From Streptosporangiaceae bacterium (GTDB lineage Bacteria; Actinomycetota; Actinomycetes; Streptosporangiales; Streptosporangiaceae), in NCBI GenBank assembly GCA_030043395.1, contig JASHXW010000220.1, positions 1 to 6,140 of the forward strand: a stretch of DNA of 6,140 bases, in the 5' to 3' direction. The position numbers and the translations under genes were made by a program. The notes beneath the pieces are model-generated. The model saw only the letters and a program-made list of their open reading frames with translations, had not been told where the DNA came from and did not search any database. Positions 1-6,140 of the stretch are shown here, piece after piece (positions within the stretch are counted from its first letter, which is position 1; every line of letters starts with the position of its first letter).

Positions 1-2
1 GC

Positions 3-938
3 GGCGTCGAGCACGCCGTCCTGCACCTGCTGTACGCGCGGTTCTGGCACAAGGTGCTGTACGACCTAGGGCACGTCAGCACGCCCGAGCCGTTCCAGCG
101 GCTGTTCAACCACGGCTACATCCTGGCGGACGCGTTCACCGACGACCGGGGCATGTACGTGCCCGCGGCCCAGGTGACCAGCGCTCCCGACGGCTCGGCG
201 AGCTACGAGGGCCGGCCCGTGCGGCGCCGCGCGGGGAAGATGGGCAAGTCGCTGAAGAACGGCGTCAGCCCCGACGAGGTCATCGCCCAGTACGGCACCG
301 ACACGCTGCGGCTGTACGAGATGGCGATGGGCCCGCTGGACACGGACCGCATCTGGCAGACCGACGACATCGCGGGCATGCACCGGTTCCTGCAGCGGCT
401 GTGGCGGGCCATCATCGACGAGCGCACCGGTGCGGTTGCGGTCGACGACCGCCCTGCCGACGAGGCCACGCTGCGCCTGCTGCACCAGACCATCGACGTC
501 GTCGCCGGCGACTTCACGGAGCTGAAGTTCAACACCGCGATCGCGCGGCTGATCGAGCTGACCGCGACGGTCGCGAAGGTCTCCGCCCGCGACGGCACGC
601 TGCCGCGTGAGGTTGCCGAACCCGTGATCCTGATGCTGGCTCCGCTGGCCCCTCACATCGCCGTGGAACTGTGGAGCCGGCTGGGGCACGCTGGCAGCCT
701 GGCGTACGAGCCGTTCCCGGTTGCCGACCAGGCGCTGGCCGCCGAGACCGTCGTCACCCTGCCGGTCCAGGTCAACAGCAAGACCAGGTTCGTCCTGCAG
801 GTGCGATCCGGTGCGGGGCCGGACGAGGTCGAGGCGGCGCTGCGCGATCACCCCGAGTTCGCCAGGCTGACGCAGGACCTTGACGTGCGGCGCATCGTCG
901 TCGTACCTGACCGAATCGCCAACATCGTGACGAGCTAG
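3..938 (+). CDS. leuS: Leucyl-tRNA synthetase, C-terminal part (5' end outside window)
   Basis: This enzyme attaches leucine to tRNA-Leu in the cytoplasm. The reading frame is open from base 3, so the gene starts upstream of the window; the first internal GTG (54) is not the true start. The first visible residues, GVEHAVLHLLYARFWHK, are the conserved end of the class I catalytic core. The KMSKS signature appears as KMGKS at 237-251, followed by LKNGVSPDE, a class I ATP-binding loop with Gly at the third position. The helical anticodon-binding domain follows (RFLQRLWR; APLAPHIAVELW near 640-675). The C-terminal tRNA-contacting domain ends with VVVPDRIANIV and stops at TAG 936. The frame is uninterrupted. 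No clear terminator follows, only short weak stems at 940-959. The next gene is 73 bp downstream and has its own promoter. Confidence 0.96.
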   Translation, partial: GVEHAVLHLLYARFWHKVLYDLGHVSTPEPFQRLFNHGYILADAFTDDRGMYVPAAQVTSAPDGSASYEGRPVRRRAGKMGKSLKNGVSPDEVIAQYGTDTLRLYEMAMGPLDTDRIWQTDDIAGMHRFLQRLWRAIIDERTGAVAVDDRPADEATLRLLHQTIDVVAGDFTELKFNTAIARLIELTATVAKVSARDGTLPREVAEPVILMLAPLAPHIAVELWSRLGHAGSLAYEPFPVADQALAAETVVTLPVQVNSKTRFVLQVRSGAGPDEVEAALRDHPEFARLTQDLDVRRIVVVPDRIANIVTS

Positions 939-999
939 ACCCGTCCGGGCTGCATCAGCACCTTGCTGGCGAGCGCCCTAACTGCCCATGTGTCCCGCA

Positions 1000-1012
1000 T
1001 ATGATTCCAAGG
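1000..1012 (+). promoter_or_regulatory. Leaderless promoter of the first GH76-like gene
   Basis: A -10 hexamer TATGAT at 1000-1005 is followed by a 6-nt spacer and then GTG at 1012. A transcript starting at the G of GTG would be leaderless, which is common in actinomycetes. No convincing -35 is seen. A CTAAC at 978-982 recurs upstream of the second paralog, but at a different spacing (17 nt against 14 nt from the -10), so it is weak evidence. No Shine-Dalgarno sequence precedes either GTG 1012 or ATG 988. Confidence 0.6.
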
Positions 1013-2805
1013 TGCGGGAATCTGGACATGGCCTGAGGGTCGCAGTCGCCCTATGCGCCATCGTCATGGCGGTGGTCGCGCTGATCGAGTGGAGCGGCAT
1101 CTTTCAGGCCAAGGTGCAAGCCGAGTCCACGACTTCCGACACACGCGGCGCCGGGATCAGCGGCGGTAGCGGGCCCGATTTCGCGAAGCTCGCAACCAGG
1201 TCGATCAAGCTCCTTGAGGACGGCTATTACAACGGGACCGGCCTGTGGCACATGTGCTACCCCAAGGGCACCTGCAACACCAAGAACCGGGACTGGGGCG
1301 CCGACGCCCTGACCAACGTCATGTACCTGCGCTGGGAGCTTGAGCACGACAAGTCGGTCTTGAAGGTCATGGACATGCTCGCCCAGACCGCGCGCCTGTG
1401 GGGCGTCGGCCAGCGTGGCAGCAGCGACAGCGTTACCTGGGACGCCGTGGCCGAGGTCCGGCTGTACCAGGTGACGGGCTACAAGATGGCGTTGCACAAA
1501 GCGGAGGCGGCGCTGAATTACGTCGACTCCACCAAGGGCCTGGCCACGGGCGCCTGCCCGGCAATCGAGTACCAGTGGCCCTATGGTGCGCTCGGCGGCC
1601 TGAAGACGATCGAGACGACGACCAACTTCATCAAGGCCGCCCTGCTGCTCTACCAGGTCACCGGGATCAAGAAGTACCTCACTGCGGCCGAGGGACAGTA
1701 CACCCTCGTGCGCCGGTACTTCCTGGACAAGAAAGCTCAGCTCTACACGTCCTACATGTTCGACAACGGCCGGACCTGCCGGGTGCTGCCCGGCCAGTAC
1801 TTCGCGTCGGTCAACGGCAACATGATCTGGAACGGCCAGGACCTGGCCGCGCTGACGGGCGACAGCATCTACCTGCGTCAGGCCCTCGCCACGGCGCATG
1901 GCATCCGCAAGCACCTGAGCGACGGCGACGGGGTATTCACCGACCTGCAGGCCGACAACGACATCGTCGGGCCACTGGTCGAAGGCATGTACGCGCTAGC
2001 CACGACGTACCACTCGAAGTTCGCCAGGCACTGGCTGCTCTTCAACGCCTCCGCGGCGGGCGCGGACCAGACAGCGCAGGGCGCATTCGGCCGCTTCTTC
2101 GACGGGCCTCCGCCCAGCACGCAGGCCACCGCCTGGCAGACCAGCGGCGGAATGGACCTGATGGTGGCGGCAGCCGCGCTGGACCCGCACGGGCACCCAG
2201 CCGACCCCACGTTCTGGCAGCACGCGACCTACGTCCCCGACGTCGCGGGCCTGGTGCCGGACCCGACTGGAAAGCCCACGTCCCCTAAGCCGAAGAGCAC
2301 CGCCGCCGCGCACAACGGCACTACCACCACCTCGGGTAGCAGGCCGTTCAGGCACCGCAGGCACAGCAAGCGCACCTCGAGCCCCAAGCCGTCGACAAGC
2401 AGCCCGGCGCCTTCGACCAGCAGCCCGGTGCCATCGACCAGCGGCAGTCCGTCACCGTCGACTAGCAGCAGCCCGAAGCCGTCGCCGAGCGACAGCTACC
2501 CGCCGGGCACCCCCGTCGTCACGATCAGCTTCACCGGCCGGGCGATCGCGATTCTCGGCACGATCGGCGCTGACTGCTGCAGCCTCGGGCACGCCAGGGT
2601 CTTCATCGACGGGGTCCAGACGTACAACCGGGCTGGCATCTGGCAGGACTACAGCAGCCCGTCGCGACGGCAGTACAACCAGGTCTTGTTCGCCTGGCGG
2701 TGGCGGAAGTCCGGACATCACGTCATCACGATCAAGCCAGGCATCTACGACCCGGAGGAGGGCGGCTCATTCTTCGAGATGACCGGCTACCTCGTGGTCA
2801 AGTAG
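1012..2805 (+). CDS. Secreted GH76-like six-hairpin protein with S/T/P linker and C-terminal beta-sandwich domain
   Basis: A protein of 597 residues from GTG 1012; an ATG at 988 would add 8 residues. I prefer 1012 because it sits 6 nt after a good -10, and VRESG then aligns with VMETG of the downstream paralog. Residues about 8-27 are a hydrophobic export segment, with possible cleavage after VQA. Residues about 56-416 resemble the GH76 (alpha/alpha)6 barrel: NRDWGADALT, helical repeats with the pattern LYQVTG...YLxxAE, FDNGRTC, VNGNMIWNGQ, GAFGRFFDGPPP. GH76 enzymes are endo-alpha-1,6-mannanases. Their Asp-Asp catalytic pair is here WDAVAEV (Asp codon 1441), so activity is uncertain. A Ser/Thr/Pro linker (about 417-499) leads to a C-terminal domain (about 500-597, FTGRAIAILG...ARVFIDG...VLFAWRW...HVITI). 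That domain resembles the actinobacterial beta-sandwich modules with pattern fTG-GkARVyvDG-GtHTi. Cysteines include a CX5C and a vicinal pair. The substrate is unknown. Confidence 0.8.
   Translation: MRESGHGLRVAVALCAIVMAVVALIEWSGIFQAKVQAESTTSDTRGAGISGGSGPDFAKLATRSIKLLEDGYYNGTGLWHMCYPKGTCNTKNRDWGADALTNVMYLRWELEHDKSVLKVMDMLAQTARLWGVGQRGSSDSVTWDAVAEVRLYQVTGYKMALHKAEAALNYVDSTKGLATGACPAIEYQWPYGALGGLKTIETTTNFIKAALLLYQVTGIKKYLTAAEGQYTLVRRYFLDKKAQLYTSYMFDNGRTCRVLPGQYFASVNGNMIWNGQDLAALTGDSIYLRQALATAHGIRKHLSDGDGVFTDLQADNDIVGPLVEGMYALATTYHSKFARHWLLFNASAAGADQTAQGAFGRFFDGPPPSTQATAWQTSGGMDLMVAAAALDPHGHPADPTFWQHATYVPDVAGLVPDPTGKPTSPKPKSTAAAHNGTTTTSGSRPFRHRRHSKRTSSPKPSTSSPAPSTSSPVPSTSGSPSPSTSSSPKPSPSDSYPPGTPVVTISFTGRAIAILGTIGADCCSLGHARVFIDGVQTYNRAGIWQDYSSPSRRQYNQVLFAWRWRKSGHHVITIKPGIYDPEEGGSFFEMTGYLVVK
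2389..2490 (+). repeat. Imperfect 21/24-nt tandem repeat encoding a P-S-T-S-S-P linker
   Basis: Four in-frame units begin at 2389, 2410, 2431 and 2455, with a partial fifth at 2479. Each starts with CC(G/T/A)TCGAC and encodes variants of PSTSSPxP (lengths 21, 21, 24 and 24 nt). Together they form the last third of the linker of the first GH76-like protein. Such Pro/Ser/Thr stretches act as extended, often O-glycosylated spacers in secreted actinobacterial enzymes. Just upstream, 2341-2373 encodes a strongly basic patch, RPFRHRRHSKR. The paralog lacks both the repeat and the patch. Confidence 0.85.
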
Positions 2806-2806
2806 C

Positions 2807-2822
2807 GCCGCGCTGGAGCGGC
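2807..2822 (+). terminator. Short GC hairpin after the first GH76-like gene (weak terminator candidate)
   Basis: GCCGC (2807-2811) pairs with GCGGC (2818-2822) across a 6-nt loop, 1 nt after the stop codon. The stem is only 5 bp and no T-tract follows, so it may be a weak attenuator or chance in GC-rich DNA. Confidence 0.2.
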
Positions 2823-2874
2823 TCCTGCGTCCGGTTCACAGCTACATTTCGTATTCTAACCGTCACTGAGCGCA

Positions 2875-2887
2875 TATAGTTGTCGAG
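2875..2887 (+). promoter_or_regulatory. Leaderless promoter of the second GH76-like gene
   Basis: A -10 hexamer TATAGT at 2875-2880 is followed by 6 nt and then GTG at 2887, immediately followed by ATG at 2890. The geometry is the same as upstream of the first paralog. Both -10 elements are also preceded by CGCA, which overlaps the start of the hexamer region (CGCATAT). No Shine-Dalgarno is present, which fits a leaderless mRNA. A TTGACA-like -35 is not evident. Confidence 0.65.
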
Positions 2888-4443
2888 TGATGGAAACTGG
2901 ACGCGCGAGAGACGCCACGCGACGCGCCACTCGGCGCTTCCGGGTGGTCGCCGCCATCGCGGCCGCCGTCACGTGCCTGGCAGCCATCGTGGCGTGGACC
3001 AATTCAGGCGACGACTTCCGCTGGCACCTGAGCGAGAGCCACGGCGATTACGCCTACCGGGCCCTCAACTCGATCGACCTGCTCGAAGACACCTTCTATA
3101 ACGGCACGGGCCTGTGGCACATGTGCGCCCCGAAGAACCCCTGCTTCACCAAGAACAGGGACTGGGGCTCGGACGCCCTGACCTACGTCCTGTACTTGCG
3201 CTGGCTCGTCGACAAGGACCACACCATCCCGCCGCTGATGCGCGTGCTCGCCAGGACGGCACCAGCCTGGACGCCATCGGCCAAGGGAACAAGCGACACG
3301 GTGATGTGGGACGCGGTCGCGAACGTCCGCGAGTACCAGGTCACCGGCAGCAAGCTCGCGCTTGCCAAGGCCGAGGAAGCCTTCCGCTGGCTTGACTCGG
3401 TTCACGCCTCGGAATTCGCGACCGGTGCCTGCCCGGGCATCCAGTACCAGCAGGCTTACGGCAAGCACGGCCACCTCAAGACACTGGAGACATCGTCGAA
3501 CTACATCAAGGCGGCGCTGCTGCTCTACCAGGTCACCGGGCACCGCAGCTACCTCGAGAAAGCTGAGCAAGAGTACGCCCAGGTACGCCGCTACTTCCTG
3601 GCGCCGTCCGTACCCCTGTACACCGTGTACGTGTTCGACAACGGCAGGTCCTGCAAGGCCCTGCCCGGACGGTACTTCGCGTCGGTCAACGGCAACATGA
3701 TCTGGGCGGGCCAGGCCCTTGCTCAGGCGACCGGCCAGCGCGGCTACCTCGCCGAGGCCATAGCCACGGCGCGCGCGGTCGCATCGCACCTGAACGACAG
3801 CGCGGGCGTCTTCACCGACTTGCAGGCTGACAATGACGTCGTCGAGCCACTGGTCGAGTCCATGTACGACCTGGCGACTACTTATCACCAGGTCTTCGCG
3901 ACCCGATGGCTGATGACCAACGCCTCCGCCTCAGGAGCAGACTCCAACGCCAGCGGCGCGTTCGGCCGCTTCTTCGACGGACCGCCGCCGACGACAATGG
4001 CGACGGCCTGGCAGGTCAACGGCGGCATCGCGCTCGCCGTCGTCGCCGCCGCGCTCGACCCGCACGGGCATCCGGCCGATCCTGACTTCTGGGGCCACGC
4101 GACCTTCGTCCCGGAAAACGCGGGCTTCAACCCGCCGGCCGCACCCGGCCAGGCCGTGCGGATTACCTTCACCGGCCAGGCGATCGCCATCCTGGGAACG
4201 GTCGGCGAGAACTGCTGCGGCTACGGGCACGCGCGGGTGTTCGTCGACGGGCGCCAGACCTACGATCGCACGGGCATCTGGCAGAACATGACATCGCCGT
4301 CGTTTCCGCAGCCCGACCAGGTGCTGTTCGCCTGGCGCTGGCGCACGAAGGGCAGGCACGTCATCACGATCGAGCCGGGCATCTACAACCACCAGGAGGG
4401 CGGTTCGTTCTTCTCGATGATCGGCTACCTGGTCGTCAAGTAA
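2887..4443 (+). CDS. Secreted or anchored GH76-like six-hairpin protein with C-terminal beta-sandwich domain (paralog 2)
   Basis: A protein of 518 residues from GTG 2887 (ATG 2890 would remove one residue). The N-terminus is rich in arginine (RRATRRFR), followed by a hydrophobic stretch at about 20-37, so it is exported or membrane-anchored; no clear signal peptidase site is seen. Residues about 54-418 align throughout with the upstream neighbour, with shared blocks such as IKAALLLYQVTG, YFASVNGNMIW, VFTDLQADND, GAFGRFFDGPPP and AAALDPHGHPADP. By eye the two are roughly 60% identical, so they arose by duplication. The GH76 Asp-Asp position is again Asp-Ala (MWDAVANV, Asp codon 3310). The C-terminal domain (about 420-518) follows almost directly, without the linker. 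The CX5C (from 3124) and the vicinal CysCys (4213-4218) are conserved. The gene is 81 bp downstream of its paralog and has its own promoter. Its stop overlaps the convergent gene. Substrate and activity are unknown. Confidence 0.8.
   Translation: MMETGRARDATRRATRRFRVVAAIAAAVTCLAAIVAWTNSGDDFRWHLSESHGDYAYRALNSIDLLEDTFYNGTGLWHMCAPKNPCFTKNRDWGSDALTYVLYLRWLVDKDHTIPPLMRVLARTAPAWTPSAKGTSDTVMWDAVANVREYQVTGSKLALAKAEEAFRWLDSVHASEFATGACPGIQYQQAYGKHGHLKTLETSSNYIKAALLLYQVTGHRSYLEKAEQEYAQVRRYFLAPSVPLYTVYVFDNGRSCKALPGRYFASVNGNMIWAGQALAQATGQRGYLAEAIATARAVASHLNDSAGVFTDLQADNDVVEPLVESMYDLATTYHQVFATRWLMTNASASGADSNASGAFGRFFDGPPPTTMATAWQVNGGIALAVVAAALDPHGHPADPDFWGHATFVPENAGFNPPAAPGQAVRITFTGQAIAILGTVGENCCGYGHARVFVDGRQTYDRTGIWQNMTSPSFPQPDQVLFAWRWRTKGRHVITIEPGIYNHQEGGSFFSMIGYLVVK
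4436..4443. other. Tail-to-tail overlap of convergent genes
   Basis: The last codons of the second GH76-like gene (stop TAA 4441-4443, +) overlap the end of the propeller gene (stop TGA, complement of 4436-4438) by 8 bp. No space is left for an intrinsic terminator between them, so each transcript must run into the other coding region or end inside it. Confidence 0.9.
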
Positions 4444-5713
4444 GCGGGCGGAGAAGCCACCCGCCGATGCGCGCCAGGGCGGGAGCCGTTCCGTCGAATG
4501 ACTGGCCCAGCGAGACGACGCCGTAGCTGGTCCAGTAGGCCGGGCCCGCGATTCGCGGCGCGGCGGGCGCCGTGGGACCCGGCTGCCAGGTTCCTGTACT
4601 GACGTCGTAGATGTAACAGGTTCCCGGAGGCGGCCGCTGATCGGCCGATTCCAGGATGCCAAGGCCCGCCGTATAGGTCACCACGATGGCGCGAGCGCCG
4701 GCGGCGAAGTTCCACGGATACGGGACGCCAGGCGGCGGCCGCAGCCGGGTCACGCTGTTCGTGGATCCAGGGCGGAGCAGCGCGGCGCTGCCGTCCTCTT
4801 CCGTGCAGGAGCCAGGACAGGACGAGCCGGCCGCCACGATCGCGCCGCCGACCTGGGTCAGCTGAAGCTGGGACTTCGGCTCGCCCGGGCCGAGCGGAAC
4901 CCGGATCCAGCCGGTTCGCGTCAGGCGCAGTAGCTCGTCGTAGCCGCTCTCGAAATAGCCTTGAGACCCGTTGATGTGGGTAGGGTGCGTGACCTGGATG
5001 CTGGCAAGCACGTAGACGGAGCCGTCGAGCACCGTCGCCGGGGCCTGAACCATCCTTCCCCTCGCGGGCTGGGGCAGATCGGGCAGCGCTTTCCAGCGGC
5101 GGCTAGCCAGCTCGAAGGCCTCACCCGGGCCTCTTACCCTCCAGTGATACAGCCTGGTGACCAGGAAGGTGCGGCCAGTCCAGGCGACGGAGAACCCGTT
5201 CCTGCCCGCCGGGAGGCTGCCGAGCGACTGCCAGCGTCCGGTCGCCGCTCGCCAGGAGTACGCGGCGCCGGTATTCAGGACCAGGACCACCCGGCCGCCA
5301 CCTGATGCTCCGGTGACCGACTGGTTCTTGCGGACTGGCGGAGCGGTGATCTTGGTCCACCGGTTCGCGCGCGGGTCGTACTCCGCCGCGCCTAGCGAGC
5401 ACGGGCTGGACGGCTCCTGGACCGCCACGAGCTCTTGGCCGTCCCACAACACCAGCGGGTCGCACATCTGGATCGGTGCGGGCGGCATCCGGACCCAGCG
5501 ACCGCGGGCCAACTGATCGGCCGAGGGACCCGAGGCAGGCTCCGCGATGGCTGTCACCTCGGCGGGCTCAACCATCACTCTGGCCCTGGCAGGCGGGCGG
5601 CCGGTCGAACTCGTCAGTGCGACGATGACCAGGCTGACTGCGGCGACCGCGACCGCCGACGTCACCGCGCCCAGGATCACGCGCCGGCGTCGGATCCTGA
5701 AACCGAGAGTCAT
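4436..5713 (-). CDS. Membrane-anchored kelch-like beta-propeller protein, function unknown
   Basis: A protein of 425 residues with ATG at 5713-5711. The N-terminus MTLGFRIRRRRVILG has a cluster of five arginines, followed by one hydrophobic segment at about 13-34. That predicts a signal anchor with the rest outside the cell. The remainder is a series of about six degenerate repeats: a hydrophobic strand (LVLWDGQELVAV, RVVLVLNTGA, FSVAWTGRTFLV, GSVYVLASI, GAIVAAGSS, AIVVTYTAG), then a turn and an aromatic closing strand such as YDPRANRWTKI, RAATGRWQSL, ELASRRWKAL or YDVSTGTWQPG. This is the pattern of kelch or galactose-oxidase-type propellers. I see no catalytic signature and cannot assign a ligand. 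The start is 5 bp after the stop of the nuclease gene, with at best a weak AGGG (5720-5717), suggesting translational coupling. The 3' end overlaps the convergent GH76-like gene by 8 bp. Confidence 0.8.
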   Translation of the reverse strand: MTLGFRIRRRRVILGAVTSAVAVAAVSLVIVALTSSTGRPPARARVMVEPAEVTAIAEPASGPSADQLARGRWVRMPPAPIQMCDPLVLWDGQELVAVQEPSSPCSLGAAEYDPRANRWTKITAPPVRKNQSVTGASGGGRVVLVLNTGAAYSWRAATGRWQSLGSLPAGRNGFSVAWTGRTFLVTRLYHWRVRGPGEAFELASRRWKALPDLPQPARGRMVQAPATVLDGSVYVLASIQVTHPTHINGSQGYFESGYDELLRLTRTGWIRVPLGPGEPKSQLQLTQVGGAIVAAGSSCPGSCTEEDGSAALLRPGSTNSVTRLRPPPGVPYPWNFAAGARAIVVTYTAGLGILESADQRPPPGTCYIYDVSTGTWQPGPTAPAAPRIAGPAYWTSYGVVSLGQSFDGTAPALARIGGWLLRPLT

Positions 5714-5718
5714 TAGCC

Positions 5719-6140
5719 CTACAGGGCGAGGTCCACGATCACGGGGGCGTGGTCGCTCGGGCCCTTGCCCTTGCGGGCCTCCCGGTCGACCCAGGCGTCC
5801 TTGACCAGGCTGGCCAGCGCCGGGTTCGCGAGCACCAGGTCAATGCGCATGCCCATGCCCTTATGGAACGCGCCCGCGCGGTAGTCCCAGTAGGTGAATG
5901 GATGCGGCCCCTTGGCGATCCGCGGCATGACGTCGGTCAGCCCATCATCGAGGACGCGCTGCAACGCCGCGCGCTCCTGCGGGGTCACGTGGGTGGAACC
6001 GACGAACGCTGCCGGGTCCCAGACATCGGCGTCCGTGGGCGCGATGTTGAAGTCGCCCATCACGGCGAACGGCTGACTTCCGGCCGAGTCCTGCGCCACC
6101 GCCTCCGCCAGGGCGCCAAGCCAGGAGAGCTTATACGCAT
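5719..6140 (-). CDS. xthA: Exodeoxyribonuclease III / AP endonuclease, C-terminal part (5' end outside window)
   Basis: A DNA repair nuclease of the exonuclease III (EEP) family, which cleaves at abasic sites and degrades 3' ends of duplex DNA. The frame is open to the window edge; residues upstream of the internal GTG at 6099 (AYKLSWLGALAEA) match the family, so that GTG is not the start. Visible signatures are GDFNIAP (Asp codon 6054-6052, Asn 6048-6046; the family's catalytic Asp/Asn), followed by VWDP, FTYWDYR and RIDLVLA. The C-terminal SDHAPV carries the catalytic Asp-His pair (5754-5749). The stop is TAG 5721-5719, and only about 140 codons are inside the window. It is the upstream partner of the propeller gene. 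Confidence 0.94.
   Translation of the reverse strand, partial: AYKLSWLGALAEAVAQDSAGSQPFAVMGDFNIAPTDADVWDPAAFVGSTHVTPQERAALQRVLDDGLTDVMPRIAKGPHPFTYWDYRAGAFHKGMGMRIDLVLANPALASLVKDAWVDREARKGKGPSDHAPVIVDLAL

Noticed and set aside
939..999. Terminator or small RNA after leuS
   Set aside because: Only 4-bp stems with 2-3-nt loops (CCCG/CGGG at 940-949, GCTG/CAGC at 949-959) and no T-tract; not convincing.
988..1011. ATG 988 as the start of the first GH76-like gene
   Set aside because: It has no Shine-Dalgarno, lies upstream of a good -10 hexamer, and adds residues (MCPAYDSK) with no counterpart in the paralog. GTG 1012 fits better, though ATG 988 is not excluded if transcription reads through from leuS.
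2917..2950. Tat signal in the second GH76-like protein (RRATRRFRVV)
   Set aside because: It has paired arginines but lacks the hydrophobic residue after RRx that the S/T-RRxFLK motif needs. It reads as an ordinary positively charged n-region.
1030..2990. Lipoprotein signal peptides, because both GH76-like N-termini have a Cys in the hydrophobic segment
   Set aside because: The residue before the Cys is Leu in one and Thr in the other, not Gly/Ala/Ser, and the Cys lies inside the hydrophobic core, so no lipobox is present.
1051..3888. Long antisense open frames at 1051-1914 and 3004-3888 on the - strand, at matching positions within the two paralogs
   Set aside because: They are GC-bias shadows of the + strand codons. 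The protein sequences are low-complexity Arg/Val/Gly/Asp-rich with no recognisable domain, and the matched position simply follows from the gene duplication.

Overview
This is a high-GC window with GC-rich third codon positions and leaderless-type promoters, typical of an actinomycete. I cannot name the genus from the sequence. Two conserved genes are cut by the window edges: the 3' part of leucyl-tRNA synthetase (left, + strand) and the 3' part of an exodeoxyribonuclease III-type gene (right, - strand). Between them lie three exported or membrane-anchored protein genes.

Layout: (1) 3-938 (+), C-terminal part of LeuRS. (2) 1012-2805 (+) and 2887-4443 (+), a tandem pair of paralogous secreted proteins. 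Each has a signal or anchor segment, an (alpha/alpha)6-barrel domain that looks like glycoside hydrolase family 76 (GH76), and a C-terminal beta-sandwich-like domain of about 95 residues. Only the first copy has a long Ser/Thr/Pro linker, built on a DNA-level repeat. (3) 4436-5713 (-), a membrane-anchored kelch-like beta-propeller protein of unknown function. It converges on the second paralog with an 8-bp tail-to-tail overlap. (4) 5719-6140 (-), the xthA-like nuclease, whose stop codon lies 5 bp before the propeller start, so the two are probably co-transcribed.

Each paralog is preceded by a good -10 hexamer exactly 6 nt before a GTG codon. This supports leaderless transcripts and moves the first paralog's start to GTG 1012 instead of ATG 988. 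Both paralogs have Asp-Ala where GH76 enzymes normally carry the catalytic Asp-Asp pair. They may therefore be a divergent subfamily with changed or lost hydrolytic activity.

The three exported proteins could form a small cell-surface, glycan-related locus set between housekeeping genes. That joint role is inferred from gene adjacency and domain type only. I found no RNA genes, mobile elements, CRISPR arrays or long unexplained non-coding stretches. The largest gaps between genes are about 73 and 81 bp.
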